Shown here one piece after another: positions 1 to 6,340 of a stretch of 21,018 nucleotides of DNA (positions within the stretch are counted from its first letter, which is position 1; the number at the start of each line of letters is the position of its first letter). The notes beneath the pieces are model-generated. The model saw only the letters and a list, made by a program, of their open reading frames with translations. It was not told the DNA's origin and made no database searches. A program made the position numbers and the translations under genes. Origin of the DNA: an uncultured bacterium (GTDB lineage Bacteria > Verrucomicrobiota > Lentisphaeria > Victivallales > Victivallaceae); assembly GCA_949286445.1 (NCBI GenBank), contig CASECL010000183.1, positions 1 to 21,018 on the forward strand, in the 5' to 3' direction.

Positions 1-16
1 CGAAAAGAAAAGTAAA

Positions 17-106
17 TGGCGGAGAGAGAGGGATTCGAACCCTCGGTGAAGTTGCCCCCACACAGCATTTCCAATGCTGCGCCTTCGACCACTCGGCCAT
101 CTCTCC
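17..106 (-). tRNA. tRNA-Ser (anticodon GGA)
   Basis: Read on the minus strand this folds as a class II tRNA of 90 nt. The acceptor stem GGAGAGA pairs with TCTCTCC, followed by discriminator G and an encoded CCA at positions 19-17. The anticodon stem CAGCA/TGCTG encloses the loop TTGGAAA with anticodon GGA (complement of 70-72). A long variable arm follows, as expected for serine tRNAs, and the T-arm has GGTTCGAATCC. It reads UCC/UCU serine codons. The DNA after its 3' end (1-16) is T-rich on this strand and may help termination. Confidence 0.96.
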
Positions 107-124
107 CGGGTGTAAGCAAAAAAA

Positions 125-201
125 TGGTAGCGGGTCACGGACTTGAACCGTGGACCTCCGGATTATGATTCCGCTGCTCTAACCAACTGAGCTAACCCGC
201 C
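125..201 (-). tRNA. tRNA with CAT anticodon (Met or Ile2)
   Basis: This is a 77-nt class I tRNA with an encoded CCA. The acceptor stem GGCGGGT pairs with ACCCGCT, the first pair being G-U, with discriminator A. The D-arm is GCTCAGTTGGTTAGAGC and the anticodon loop ATCATAA carries CAT (complement of 165-167). The T-arm contains GGTTCAAGTCC. Pair 27-43 appears to be a G-G mismatch. CAT may belong to elongator methionine tRNA or, after lysidine modification, to tRNA-Ile2; I cannot decide from sequence alone. It does not look like an initiator, because it lacks the three G-C pairs flanking the anticodon loop. Confidence 0.93.
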
Positions 202-209
202 ATCTCCTT

Positions 210-238
210 ACTATATCACCTTTAGTATATTTTTTCAA
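210..238 (-). promoter_or_regulatory. Sigma-70 promoter for the tRNA pair
   Basis: On the minus strand TTGAAA (238-233) and TATAGT (215-210) are separated by exactly 17 bp. The expected start, near 203, is only a few bases before the CAT tRNA. The -35 hexamer contains the TGA stop codon of the HIT gene. Read-through from the HIT gene is also possible, as there is no terminator between them. Confidence 0.6.
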
Positions 239-651
239 ATCATTTTCAGCTTTCCAACGATTTTTTCCTGAATTTTTTCTTTTTCAGCGTCATTTTCGTA
301 CTTAAGCTGCCGCCAATTCCAGTGGAAATTGTCTTCCACAAAGCGTGGAACGACGTGCAAATGTGCGTGCATTACCACTTGTCCGGCCACGGTGCCGTCG
401 GACAAATGCAAATTAAACCCGTCTGCTTCAAGGCCGCGTTTCTGGGCAATTCCGACCCGGGATGCCACCTGAAACATGCGTCCGGCGACATTTTCCGGTA
501 TTGTAGCGCAGCTTTCGTGATGTTCTTTGGGGATTACGAGTACATGGCCCTTGTTTATGGGGGATATATCCATAAACGCATAAACCAGGTCATCCTCGTA
601 AATTTTTGAAGAAGGTATTTCACCTGCCACTATTTTGCAAAATACACACAT
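235..651 (-). CDS. HIT-family nucleotide hydrolase/transferase
   Basis: This 138-residue protein is a complete histidine-triad (HIT/HINT-like) protein. These enzymes act on the alpha-phosphate of nucleotide conjugates, for example AMP-lysine, dinucleoside polyphosphates or adenylylated intermediates; the exact substrate cannot be told here. The signature HxHxHxx is seen at residues 95-101 (MHAHLHVVP context), with the central histidine as nucleophile. The N-terminal CVFCK (Cys2, Cys5) is the usual zinc-ligand pair of bacterial HIT proteins, and DISPINKGHVLVIPKEHH at 28-45 matches the family core. I chose the ATG at 651 over an in-frame ATG at 693 because AGAGG lies 6 bases before it and the protein then starts at the family's normal position. 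It has its own promoter and lies 33 bp upstream of the tRNAs. Confidence 0.93.
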   Translation of the reverse strand: MCVFCKIVAGEIPSSKIYEDDLVYAFMDISPINKGHVLVIPKEHHESCATIPENVAGRMFQVASRVGIAQKRGLEADGFNLHLSDGTVAGQVVMHAHLHVVPRFVEDNFHWNWRQLKYENDAEKEKIQEKIVGKLKMI

Positions 652-684
652 ATCAAACCTCTGTTTTTGTGATTTTCTCTGTTG

Positions 685-713
685 AATATACACGCAAAGC
701 GCGATTTTTTCAA
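685..713 (-). promoter_or_regulatory. Sigma-70 promoter of the HIT gene
   Basis: On the minus strand TTGAAA (713-708) and TATATT (690-685) are separated by 17 bp. The predicted start, about 678, leaves a leader of roughly 27 nt holding the AGAGG ribosome binding site. It lies back to back with the promoter of the next gene, their -35 boxes only 8 bp apart. Confidence 0.7.
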
Positions 714-721
714 ATTCAGAA

Positions 722-750
722 CTGGCAATTAAATCCCCCGGGTGTATAAT
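722..750 (+). promoter_or_regulatory. Promoter giving a leaderless or near-leaderless mRNA
   Basis: CTGGCA (722-727, 4 of 6 matches) and a perfect TATAAT (745-750) are 17 bp apart. Transcription would begin about 757-759, only 3-5 bases before the ATG at 762. There is no Shine-Dalgarno sequence before that ATG, which fits leaderless translation. Confidence 0.55.
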
Positions 751-761
751 AATATACTATT

Positions 762-1688
762 ATGGACACAGATTATCAAAAATTGCCTTCATGGTCGGAA
801 ACAATGGCGCGGCGTCTGGAACGCTGTCCATTGGAGTATTGGTTCTTTTATCATCTTTCCTGCGGCGGGGCGGATCCGGGGGCGGATAAAAATACCCGGC
901 TGCTTCACCGGTTGAAAAATCTTACTTTTGCCCGGAATTATCCGGCGGTAATAAAAAATTCCACGGTAAGAAAATTTTTTTATCACGCCAATATTCCGGA
1001 GGAACCGGCTACCGCAACGGGAAATGGTTTCATACCGGAAGAAGAGTATTTAGAGATGCGTTACGGCAAAATGGTTTCCGGGGTGAAAAAATTTGCCCGG
1101 ATATTTCAATCAGAATACTTTTTCTGCAAACGGGATATTCTGAATGGCGACGCCTGGGAGGATCACGGGAAAATACTTTTTTATGAACTCTATTACCGGA
1201 AGGAGCCGCCAATAAGTTTTTTTGCCGGGCTGGAAGAGAAATTAAAATCAGAACTGAATAATCTTATTGCACTTGAAATACCGCAATTGCTGAATTCTGT
1301 TCCCTTTCATGACCGGATAATCATGAATCATCCGCTGGAAGTGGAACATCTGGGCAAAATTCTCCGGGCGGCTCCGGCGGCGGCCTGGCGCGAAGCGGAA
1401 AAAACCATTTATTTTTTTCCCTCCGGCATGCCGTCTGATGAAACTGCGGTGGTTTGCTGTCTTTACGCTGTTTACATTTTGCGCCAGCGTCCGGACCGGG
1501 TGGAATTTGCCGCGCCGCAGGATGGGAGAATAATCCGGCGCAGGATGACGGATATAGACATAAGCAATTCAGTAAGTAAAATAAACCGGGATATTGACCG
1601 GATGCTGGAAACGGTAAAATTTTTTAGAAAAAAGCCGGAAAACTGTGAAAAGGAGTGTATTTTCAAAGAATTTTGCGTTTTTTTTTGA
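762..1688 (+). CDS. Degenerate PD-(D/E)XK nuclease-fold protein with Fe-S cysteines
   Basis: This 308-residue protein is unnamed. Its two ends resemble RecB/AddB/Cas4-type PD-(D/E)XK nucleases. The N-terminus has SWSETMARRLERCPLEYWFFY (10-30), like the family's 'S..l..y..CP..y.f.y' motif, and the C-terminus has Cys295, Cys299 and Cys305. With Cys22 these could bind a [4Fe-4S] cluster, although the C-terminal spacing is C-x3-C-x5-C rather than the usual C-x2-C-x5-C. The catalytic motifs appear eroded. GKILRA (198-203) sits where 'GxIDRI' is expected, with the Asp replaced by Leu. IYFFPSG (216-222) sits where 'ivDyKtG' is expected, with Asp and Lys gone. The later helix VVCCLYAVYIL (230-240) matches the 'QL.lYa' helix. 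I infer a structural or DNA-binding role rather than cleavage. The start is the only ATG near a TATAAT box; no ribosome binding site is visible. Confidence 0.6.
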   Translation: MDTDYQKLPSWSETMARRLERCPLEYWFFYHLSCGGADPGADKNTRLLHRLKNLTFARNYPAVIKNSTVRKFFYHANIPEEPATATGNGFIPEEEYLEMRYGKMVSGVKKFARIFQSEYFFCKRDILNGDAWEDHGKILFYELYYRKEPPISFFAGLEEKLKSELNNLIALEIPQLLNSVPFHDRIIMNHPLEVEHLGKILRAAPAAAWREAEKTIYFFPSGMPSDETAVVCCLYAVYILRQRPDRVEFAAPQDGRIIRRRMTDIDISNSVSKINRDIDRMLETVKFFRKKPENCEKECIFKEFCVFF

Positions 1689-1706
1689 AAAAAAGCTGAT
1701 TTTATG

Positions 1707-1735
1707 TTGGCATTTTATTTTTTATCAGGTATTAT
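1707..1735 (+). promoter_or_regulatory. Sigma-70 promoter of the RRM gene
   Basis: TTGGCA (1707-1712) and TATTAT (1730-1735), each one mismatch from consensus, are separated by 17 bp. The predicted leader of about 44 nt carries AAGG 7 bases before the ATG at 1786. Confidence 0.7.
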
Positions 1736-1785
1736 TATACGCATAATCACCGTATGAGAGTGATGAATTAATGAAAGGTGTTTTG

Positions 1786-2052
1786 ATGAACATTTATGTC
1801 GGAAATTTGCCGTACTCGACGACGCGCGACGAGTTGAACAGTCTGTTTTCTCAATTTGGTGAAGTGAGCGCCGCCCGGGTGGTAAAAGACCGGGAAACCG
1901 ATCGTTCCAAGGGCTTTGGATTTGTAGAAATGCCCAATGCAGCAGAAGCCAACAAGGCAATCGAAAGTGTCAACGGACAGGAAGTCGGCGGACGCAGACT
2001 GGTAGTCAATGAAGCCCGTCCCCGTGAAGAACGTCCCCCCCGCAGATTCTGA
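1786..2052 (+). CDS. Single-RRM RNA-binding protein
   Basis: This 88-residue protein is one RNA recognition motif plus a short basic tail, the architecture of cyanobacterial-type Rbp proteins that bind single-stranded RNA and are often cold-induced. RNP2 is IYVGNL (residues 3-8) and RNP1 is KGFGFVEM (42-49), with the aromatic residues that stack on RNA in place. The tail ARPREERPPRRF is arginine- and proline-rich. I prefer the ATG at 1786 to the one at 1771: AAGG lies 7 bases before 1786, and the RRM then begins directly with MNIYVGNL. The gene is a stand-alone unit with its own promoter and a strong terminator. Cold induction is known for relatives and is not shown here. Confidence 0.93.
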   Translation: MNIYVGNLPYSTTRDELNSLFSQFGEVSAARVVKDRETDRSKGFGFVEMPNAAEANKAIESVNGQEVGGRRLVVNEARPREERPPRRF

Positions 2053-2073
2053 AAATAACGGAATCATCAACAG

Positions 2074-2115
2074 GACCGGAAAAGGAATAAAACCTTTGCC
2101 GGTCTTTTGTTTTTA
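2074..2115 (+). terminator. Intrinsic terminator after the RRM gene
   Basis: A 12-bp stem, GACCGGAAAAGG (2074-2085) with CCTTTGCCGGTC (2093-2104), has one A-G mismatch and a 7-nt loop. It is followed directly by TTTTGTTTTT. It lies 21 bp after the stop codon. Confidence 0.92.
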
Positions 2116-2562
2116 TAAGACGGATTTTTAAGATATTCTGCCGGGTGACAGAGTTGAAACAGTACCGGCATAATTCTGTAAACAGGTGAAAAAAGTTTTT
2201 TATACATTAAAATTTTAAAATTCAAACTTAAATTGTAACATCCGGTAATATATTGTAAAATACAAAAAACAAATCAGATATCCGCTGCATTTTGAGTAAA
2301 TACGGTTATCGGGGATTTTTCTTTACCGCTTAGGGGGATTTTGTATTTTTACGCCAAAATTTTGATACTGTCCCCGCAAGTTCGCAAGTTCGCAAGTTCG
2401 CAACCCGACCCCCTAAAACTGAAACCCGCAAAATCCGGAAACTCCCGTTTTCCCTGAAATAAAAATATAACTGCCGGACTCTTCACCTCTTCATTTTTCC
2501 CGTCGGTTGACATTTTCTCCGCTCCACGATGAGAAAAAAACAACCCAGGGAGAATTTTACTT
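2116..2562 (+). other. 447-bp non-coding stretch before the portal-like gene
   Basis: No convincing gene is seen on either strand. The first part (about 2190-2290) is very AT-rich. Two related stretches containing GGGGATTTT, followed by T-runs and ACCGC or ACGCC, lie at about 2311-2328 and 2332-2354, an imperfect direct repeat. TTAGGGGG (2330-2337) recurs inverted as CCCCCTAA (2409-2416), flanking the 8-bp tandem repeat at 2376. A TTGACA at 2507-2512 has no good -10 partner. AGGGAG (2547-2552) is the likely ribosome binding site of the next gene. Confidence 0.5.
2376..2403 (+). repeat. 8-bp tandem repeat GCAAGTTC, 3.5 copies
   Basis: GCAAGTTC occurs three times in perfect tandem (2376-2399), followed by a partial copy GCAA. 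It lies about 160 bp upstream of the portal-like gene, between the arms of an 8-bp inverted repeat (2330-2337 and 2409-2416). The function is unknown; it could be slippage-prone DNA or iterated binding sites. Confidence 0.85.
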
Positions 2563-3966
2563 ATGGACTACCAAATTATTTTCAACCGCTGTCACGAGAC
2601 TTACCGTAAAAACCGGGAAATCTGGGAACATTCCCGGGATGCTTATTCCGGCGGGGCGGATTACATCGCCCGGGCTCTGGTCAAACACGTTTCCGAAATC
2701 GACCTTGAATATCTGGAACGCCTCCGCCGCGCCTGTTACTTCAATTACCCCCGCAAAATCGCCCGGCTCATCACTCAATATCTCCTTTCAGTGGAGCCGC
2801 AGCGGGAAAATGCAGATATTGCTGCAGTGGAAGACTTTTCCCGTTCCGGACTCCGTGCCAATGAAGTTATGCGCCAGTTTTCCACCTTGCTGACGGTTTA
2901 CGGCAGTGCGTTCATGTTTATGGATATGCCGTTCTTTCAGGGCGAAGTTGACGCTGAGCGGAAAAAGAAAGAAAATCTCCGTCCCGGAGCAAGAGTGCTT
3001 TCACCTCTGGAGGTACCGGACTGGGCATTCGGTGAAGACGGCAAACTTAACTGGATTATCATAGAAGAAGAAATTTCTCCGGACAACGGTCCCTTTGTGC
3101 CCGCCGGTAAATATTTGCGCCGGGTGCTCTGGACCCGGGATGAATTTTTCGTTTTCCGCCGCCTGCCCTCCGCAGGAAATATTGAACTGGAAAGCTGCGG
3201 ACTCAATCCGCTGGGTGAAGTTCCTGCCATCCGGGTGGCAGATCCGGACGGCTTCGGTTCCGACTGCAGGCATTACTTTGAAGATGTGGTGCGCATCTCT
3301 GAAGCCATTCTCAACAACGGTTCAGAGGCTCAAATGAATATCGTCAAACAAATGTTCGGTCTGCTGGTTATCTCCGACACTTTTGCCCGGGGGGCGAAAA
3401 TGCTGGAAAATTCCGCTCCCGGAAACGGCAGCGGCAATGGCGCGAAACCCAAATTCAGCCATCTGCTTGCCCGCTCCGCGGCACTCTGGGAAACCCCGGA
3501 AGAAAGGGGCATATCCCGTTATATTTCCCCCTCCGGCGCAGACATAACCGCAATCCGGGAGGAAAATTTAATGCTTAAACGTGAACTTTTTGACGTGGTC
3601 GGCATGCCGCTCCGCAACGAATCAATCCAGGCGCAAACCGCAGAATCCAAAGCCTGGGATCATCACCAGATCCGGCAGTTTCTGGTCAGCCGGGTGGATA
3701 TTCTGGAACAAACCGAAATGAAAATGTGGGAACTTTTCAACCGCTGTGACAACACCATCCCCATTCCTCATGTGGTTTACAACCGGGATTTTTCAGTAAC
3801 CGATCTGAGTTCCGCCGTGGCAAGTCTTCTCCAGCTCAGCCAGATTTCCGACAGCGGTGAATTCCGGCGTGAACTTGCCAGAACCGGAGTTTTTCTGCTG
3901 GAAAAATTAAAGAAAATCTCCCCGGAAATCAAAAAAGAAATTATCCGCGAAATCGAAAATGCCTGA
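2563..3966 (+). CDS. Phage portal-like protein (orphan)
   Basis: This 467-residue protein looks like a tailed-phage portal protein, in particular the type annotated as DUF4055. Portals form the dodecameric ring through which DNA enters the capsid. The order of family-like segments is kept: an N-terminal part with HSRDAYSGGADYIARAL (about 24-40); ERLRRACYFNYPRKIARLI, like the 'Yl.Rl..a.fyN...r' helix; VYGSAFMFMDMPFF, like 'yG.a..lvD.P'; a WTRDEFFVFRRLPS strand region; LGEVPAIRV; YFEDVVRISEAILNNGSEAQ; and a long helical C-terminus where ESIQAQTAESKAWDHHQ resembles the 'etA.a...r' helix. No terminase, capsid, head-tail or integrase gene lies in the window, so it appears solitary. The frame is intact and ends at a clean terminator. 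AGGGAG lies 10 bases before the ATG. The call rests on motif order only, and the fold needs confirmation. Confidence 0.62.
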   Translation: MDYQIIFNRCHETYRKNREIWEHSRDAYSGGADYIARALVKHVSEIDLEYLERLRRACYFNYPRKIARLITQYLLSVEPQRENADIAAVEDFSRSGLRANEVMRQFSTLLTVYGSAFMFMDMPFFQGEVDAERKKKENLRPGARVLSPLEVPDWAFGEDGKLNWIIIEEEISPDNGPFVPAGKYLRRVLWTRDEFFVFRRLPSAGNIELESCGLNPLGEVPAIRVADPDGFGSDCRHYFEDVVRISEAILNNGSEAQMNIVKQMFGLLVISDTFARGAKMLENSAPGNGSGNGAKPKFSHLLARSAALWETPEERGISRYISPSGADITAIREENLMLKRELFDVVGMPLRNESIQAQTAESKAWDHHQIRQFLVSRVDILEQTEMKMWELFNRCDNTIPIPHVVYNRDFSVTDLSSAVASLLQLSQISDSGEFRRELARTGVFLLEKLKKISPEIKKEIIREIENA

Positions 3967-4004
3967 CACCAGACAGATTTTACGATAATTCCTGTAAAAA
4001 TATA

Positions 4005-4057
4005 AAAATCCGCCGGAAATATGCCAGCTTCTGCTGTACTTTCTTCCGGCGGATTTT
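4005..4057. terminator. Bidirectional terminator between convergent genes
   Basis: AAAATCCGCCGGAA (4005-4018) and TTCCGGCGGATTTT (4044-4057) form a perfect 14-bp inverted repeat. The 25-nt loop contains a smaller CAGC/GCTG hairpin (4025-4036). Each arm ends in an A/T run that supplies a U-tract on either strand. It lies 38 bp after the portal-like gene and 33 bp after iorB, so it serves both. Confidence 0.9.
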
Positions 4058-4090
4058 CTCTATCCCTCAAATCACGGCTGTGCCCGGCAA

Positions 4091-4564
4091 TTAACGGCCG
4101 TTCCAGCCGTCAACAAAGGCATTTTCGTTGATCTCATGGAGCTTTTCCGGCAAAGTTTTCCGAACCGCTTCAAGAAGTTTATCTTTCGGCAAATCCAGAC
4201 GGCGGCTCAAAGCTCCCAGCAGCATAATATTGATGCACTTGGGATTGGAAAGTTTCTCTTCCGGCACGTCATCCGGAGTGATCATCACGCCGCCTGCCTT
4301 CAGCTTCGGCGCGGCAACTTCCACCTGTGTGCGATCCAGCACCAGCAGGTAATCACTCTCTCCTGCCGGAACCATCGGACTGTAAACCTTGTCTCCGTAA
4401 CGCACTTCACTGGAAACTGACCCGCCCCGCTGGCTCATGCCGTGGACTTCACTCTTTTTCACATCATATCCCAGTTCAAAAAGAACTTCCGCCAGAATGT
4501 CGGTAACTTTGAGCACCCCCTGCCCGCCCAGTCCGGCCACTGTGATATTGGTAATTTCACTCAT
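4091..4564 (-). CDS. iorB: Indolepyruvate ferredoxin oxidoreductase, beta subunit
   Basis: This 157-residue protein is the gamma-type domain subunit of the 2-oxoacid:ferredoxin oxidoreductase family. With IorA it oxidatively decarboxylates indolepyruvate and other aryl-pyruvates to acyl-CoA, or runs in reverse, with ferredoxin as electron carrier. The N-terminus VAGLGGQGVLKVTDILAE (9-26) is the family's glycine-rich motif, and SEVHGMSQRGGSVSSEVRYG (38-57) is a second hallmark. The protein is somewhat shorter than the roughly 190-200 residues usual for IorB, ending soon after the second half of the fold. Its ATG overlaps the iorA stop codon (ATGA, 4564-4561), so the two are translationally coupled. 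Confidence 0.9.
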   Translation of the reverse strand: MSEITNITVAGLGGQGVLKVTDILAEVLFELGYDVKKSEVHGMSQRGGSVSSEVRYGDKVYSPMVPAGESDYLLVLDRTQVEVAAPKLKAGGVMITPDDVPEEKLSNPKCINIMLLGALSRRLDLPKDKLLEAVRKTLPEKLHEINENAFVDGWNGR

Positions 4565-6150
4565 TTATTATTCTCCTCGTAACGTTTGATCCGGGCCGCG
4601 GCAATAATGCAGGGACGGCGGGAAATAATTACCGATATGCCATTGCTTTTCAGATCCTCACTCAAAACTTCTCTGAGTTTATCCTGTTCCAGCAGAGGAT
4701 CAATTACATCAACCCTGTCCACACCCAGACCTTTCAAAGTGCATACCAGATCCAGTTTCGGAGCCGGAGTGTGATCCAGTTTTCTGCCGGTGCCGGGGTT
4801 TTCCTGCATGCCGGTCATCGCGGTAGTGGAATTGTCCAAGATCATGATAACATGACCGGTGGAGGGCTTGTTGTAAATAGCTTCTACCACACCGTTTATT
4901 CCGGTATGCCAGAAGGTGCTGTCGCCGATAACGCTCACCACCCGGCGTGCTTCCGCCTCCGGCAGAACTTTGCGCAGACCGACGCCGACGGTAATGCTCG
5001 CCCCCATGCAGACACAGCTGTCCACGGCTTCAAACGGCGGCAAAACTCCCAGAGTGTAACAGCCGATATCTCCGGAAACAATACAGTTGAGTGCTTTCAA
5101 TGCTTCATAACTCTTGCGGTGCGGACATCCGGGACAAAGTTCCGGAGCCTTGCCCCCTTTGGGCGGCACTTCCGGAGTGAGATCTACGGCAATCAGCCGG
5201 CGGACACGTTCCACATTGAGCTCGCCGAAACGGAACATTTCCGCTTTGCCTTCCGCACTGATCCCGGCGGCAAGGCAGCTTTCCGCCACAATCGGGTCGC
5301 CCTCTTCCACCACCATCACCCGGCGGTATTTGGCGGCAAACTTCTTCAGGCTCTCCAGCGGCAGAGGATATGACAGACCGATTTTAAATACCCCCGCCCC
5401 CGGACACGCCTCCATAACATACTGGAAACTGATGCCGGAAACAATTACACCAAGTTCATCGCTTTTTCCGGGAATTTCAAGATTGAATTCATTCTTTTCA
5501 TCATTCAGCGCGGCAATGGCGTTCAATCTTGCCCGCAGACGGCGATGCGCCAGCCGGGCAAACGCCGGGATCATCACATTGCTTTTGACATCTTTTTCGT
5601 ATTTGACCGGCGGGCAGGACGTCCCGGTCCGATCCCGGGACACCACGCATTTTGAATGGCAGACCCGGGTGGTCAGACGCAGCAGAACCGGGCAGCGGAA
5701 CTCCTCCGCCAATTCAAAAGCGCGCACCGTAAAATCATACGCTTCCTGTGAATCCGCCGGCTCCAGCATCGGTATTCCGGCGGCAACAGCATAACGGCGG
5801 TTATCCTGCTCATTCTGGCTTGAAGCCATCCCCGGATCATCCGCACTGACAATCACCAGTCCGCCCGGAGTACCGGAATAAGCCACGGTAAACAACGGAT
5901 CCGCCGCCACATTCAGCCCCACATGCTTCATGGTAACAATCGCCCGGCCGGAAGCCAGTGCCGCGCCGATGCCGACTTCGAGAGCGACTTTTTCATTGGG
6001 AGACCACTGCGCGGTACCGCCCGCTTTGGAAAACTCGTCCAGTATCTCCGAGGAGGGCGTGCCGGGATAACCGGCACCGAGTTTCACCCCGGCGTCAAGC
6101 GCGGCCAGCGCAACCGCCTCATTGCCGCTTAAAAACAACTTTTTGTCCAT
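4561..6150 (-). CDS. iorA: Indolepyruvate ferredoxin oxidoreductase, alpha subunit (no ferredoxin domain)
   Basis: This 529-residue cytoplasmic protein is the thiamine-diphosphate subunit of IorAB. The N-terminal pyrimidine-binding domain has FLSGNEAVALAAL and GAGYPGTPSSEI (to about residue 37). The Cys-containing CPGCPH is at 339-344. The TPP/Mg2+ site is GDIGCYTLG (360-368), GDSTFWHTGING (409-420) and LDNSTTAMTGMQ (438-449). The chain stops at RRPCIIAAARIKRYEENNK. Known IorA proteins usually continue from this point into a C-terminal domain with two CxxCxxCxxxCP motifs binding two [4Fe-4S] clusters, and that domain is absent. I chose the ATG at 6150 over 6216 because AAGGA precedes it and MDKKLFLSGNEA is the normal start. 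A promoter and a leader stem-loop lie upstream. Confidence 0.9.
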   Translation of the reverse strand: MDKKLFLSGNEAVALAALDAGVKLGAGYPGTPSSEILDEFSKAGGTAQWSPNEKVALEVGIGAALASGRAIVTMKHVGLNVAADPLFTVAYSGTPGGLVIVSADDPGMASSQNEQDNRRYAVAAGIPMLEPADSQEAYDFTVRAFELAEEFRCPVLLRLTTRVCHSKCVVSRDRTGTSCPPVKYEKDVKSNVMIPAFARLAHRRLRARLNAIAALNDEKNEFNLEIPGKSDELGVIVSGISFQYVMEACPGAGVFKIGLSYPLPLESLKKFAAKYRRVMVVEEGDPIVAESCLAAGISAEGKAEMFRFGELNVERVRRLIAVDLTPEVPPKGGKAPELCPGCPHRKSYEALKALNCIVSGDIGCYTLGVLPPFEAVDSCVCMGASITVGVGLRKVLPEAEARRVVSVIGDSTFWHTGINGVVEAIYNKPSTGHVIMILDNSTTAMTGMQENPGTGRKLDHTPAPKLDLVCTLKGLGVDRVDVIDPLLEQDKLREVLSEDLKSNGISVIISRRPCIIAAARIKRYEENNK

Positions 6151-6175
6151 AACTGTCCTTCTCTTTCCGCCGGAA

Positions 6176-6197
6176 CAGGGGATAAATACATCCCCTG
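6176..6197. repeat. Perfect 8-bp inverted repeat in the iorA leader
   Basis: CAGGGGAT (6176-6183) and ATCCCCTG (6190-6197) are a perfect dyad with a 6-bp spacer. The dyad sits 25 bp upstream of the iorA start and inside its predicted leader. It could be an operator or an mRNA hairpin. No run of T follows it in the iorA direction, so it is not a standard terminator. Confidence 0.7.
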
Positions 6198-6233
6198 CAG
6201 GCCGGCATATAACCAATACAGTACATCACACTA

Positions 6234-6262
6234 AATATAACATCATTTCGGCAATTATTCAA
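6234..6262 (-). promoter_or_regulatory. Sigma-70 promoter of iorAB
   Basis: On the minus strand TTGAAT (6262-6257) and TATATT (6239-6234) are separated by 17 bp. The predicted leader is about 77 nt and contains the stem-loop at 6176-6197. Confidence 0.55.
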
Positions 6263-6272
6263 CCACAGGCGT

Positions 6273-6301
6273 TTGCAAAAAACAGCAAAAGAGTGTAATT
6301 T
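6273..6301 (+). promoter_or_regulatory. Possible folD promoter
   Basis: TTGCAA (6273-6278) and TAATTT (6296-6301) are 17 bp apart, but the -10 matches consensus poorly. TATGAT at 6301-6306 is a better -10 but sits 22 bp from the -35. Either would leave a leader of about 30-35 nt with the strong AAGGAGGA site. Confidence 0.3.
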
Positions 6302-6340
6302 ATGATGCGGTAATTCAATAAAACAAGGAGGAATACTGAT

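Noticed and set aside
1..16. Terminator of the tRNA-Ser transcript
   Set aside because: It is T-rich on the minus strand, but no stem is visible before the window edge, so it is only mentioned with the tRNA.
1669..1700. Terminator after the nuclease-fold gene (T-run and A-run)
   Set aside because: The T-run and A-run could pair weakly, but there is no GC stem before the T-run and it begins inside the stop-codon region.
2376..2403. Possible CRISPR array
   Set aside because: The units are 8 bp and directly abut, with no spacers, and no cas gene is present.
2507..2535. TTGACA as -35 of a promoter for the portal-like gene
   Set aside because: No -10-like hexamer occurs at 15-19 bp spacing, so it is probably chance.
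4771..5794. Two long plus-strand open frames opposite iorA
   Set aside because: Their composition is that of the complement of iorA codons, and iorA motifs are unambiguous.
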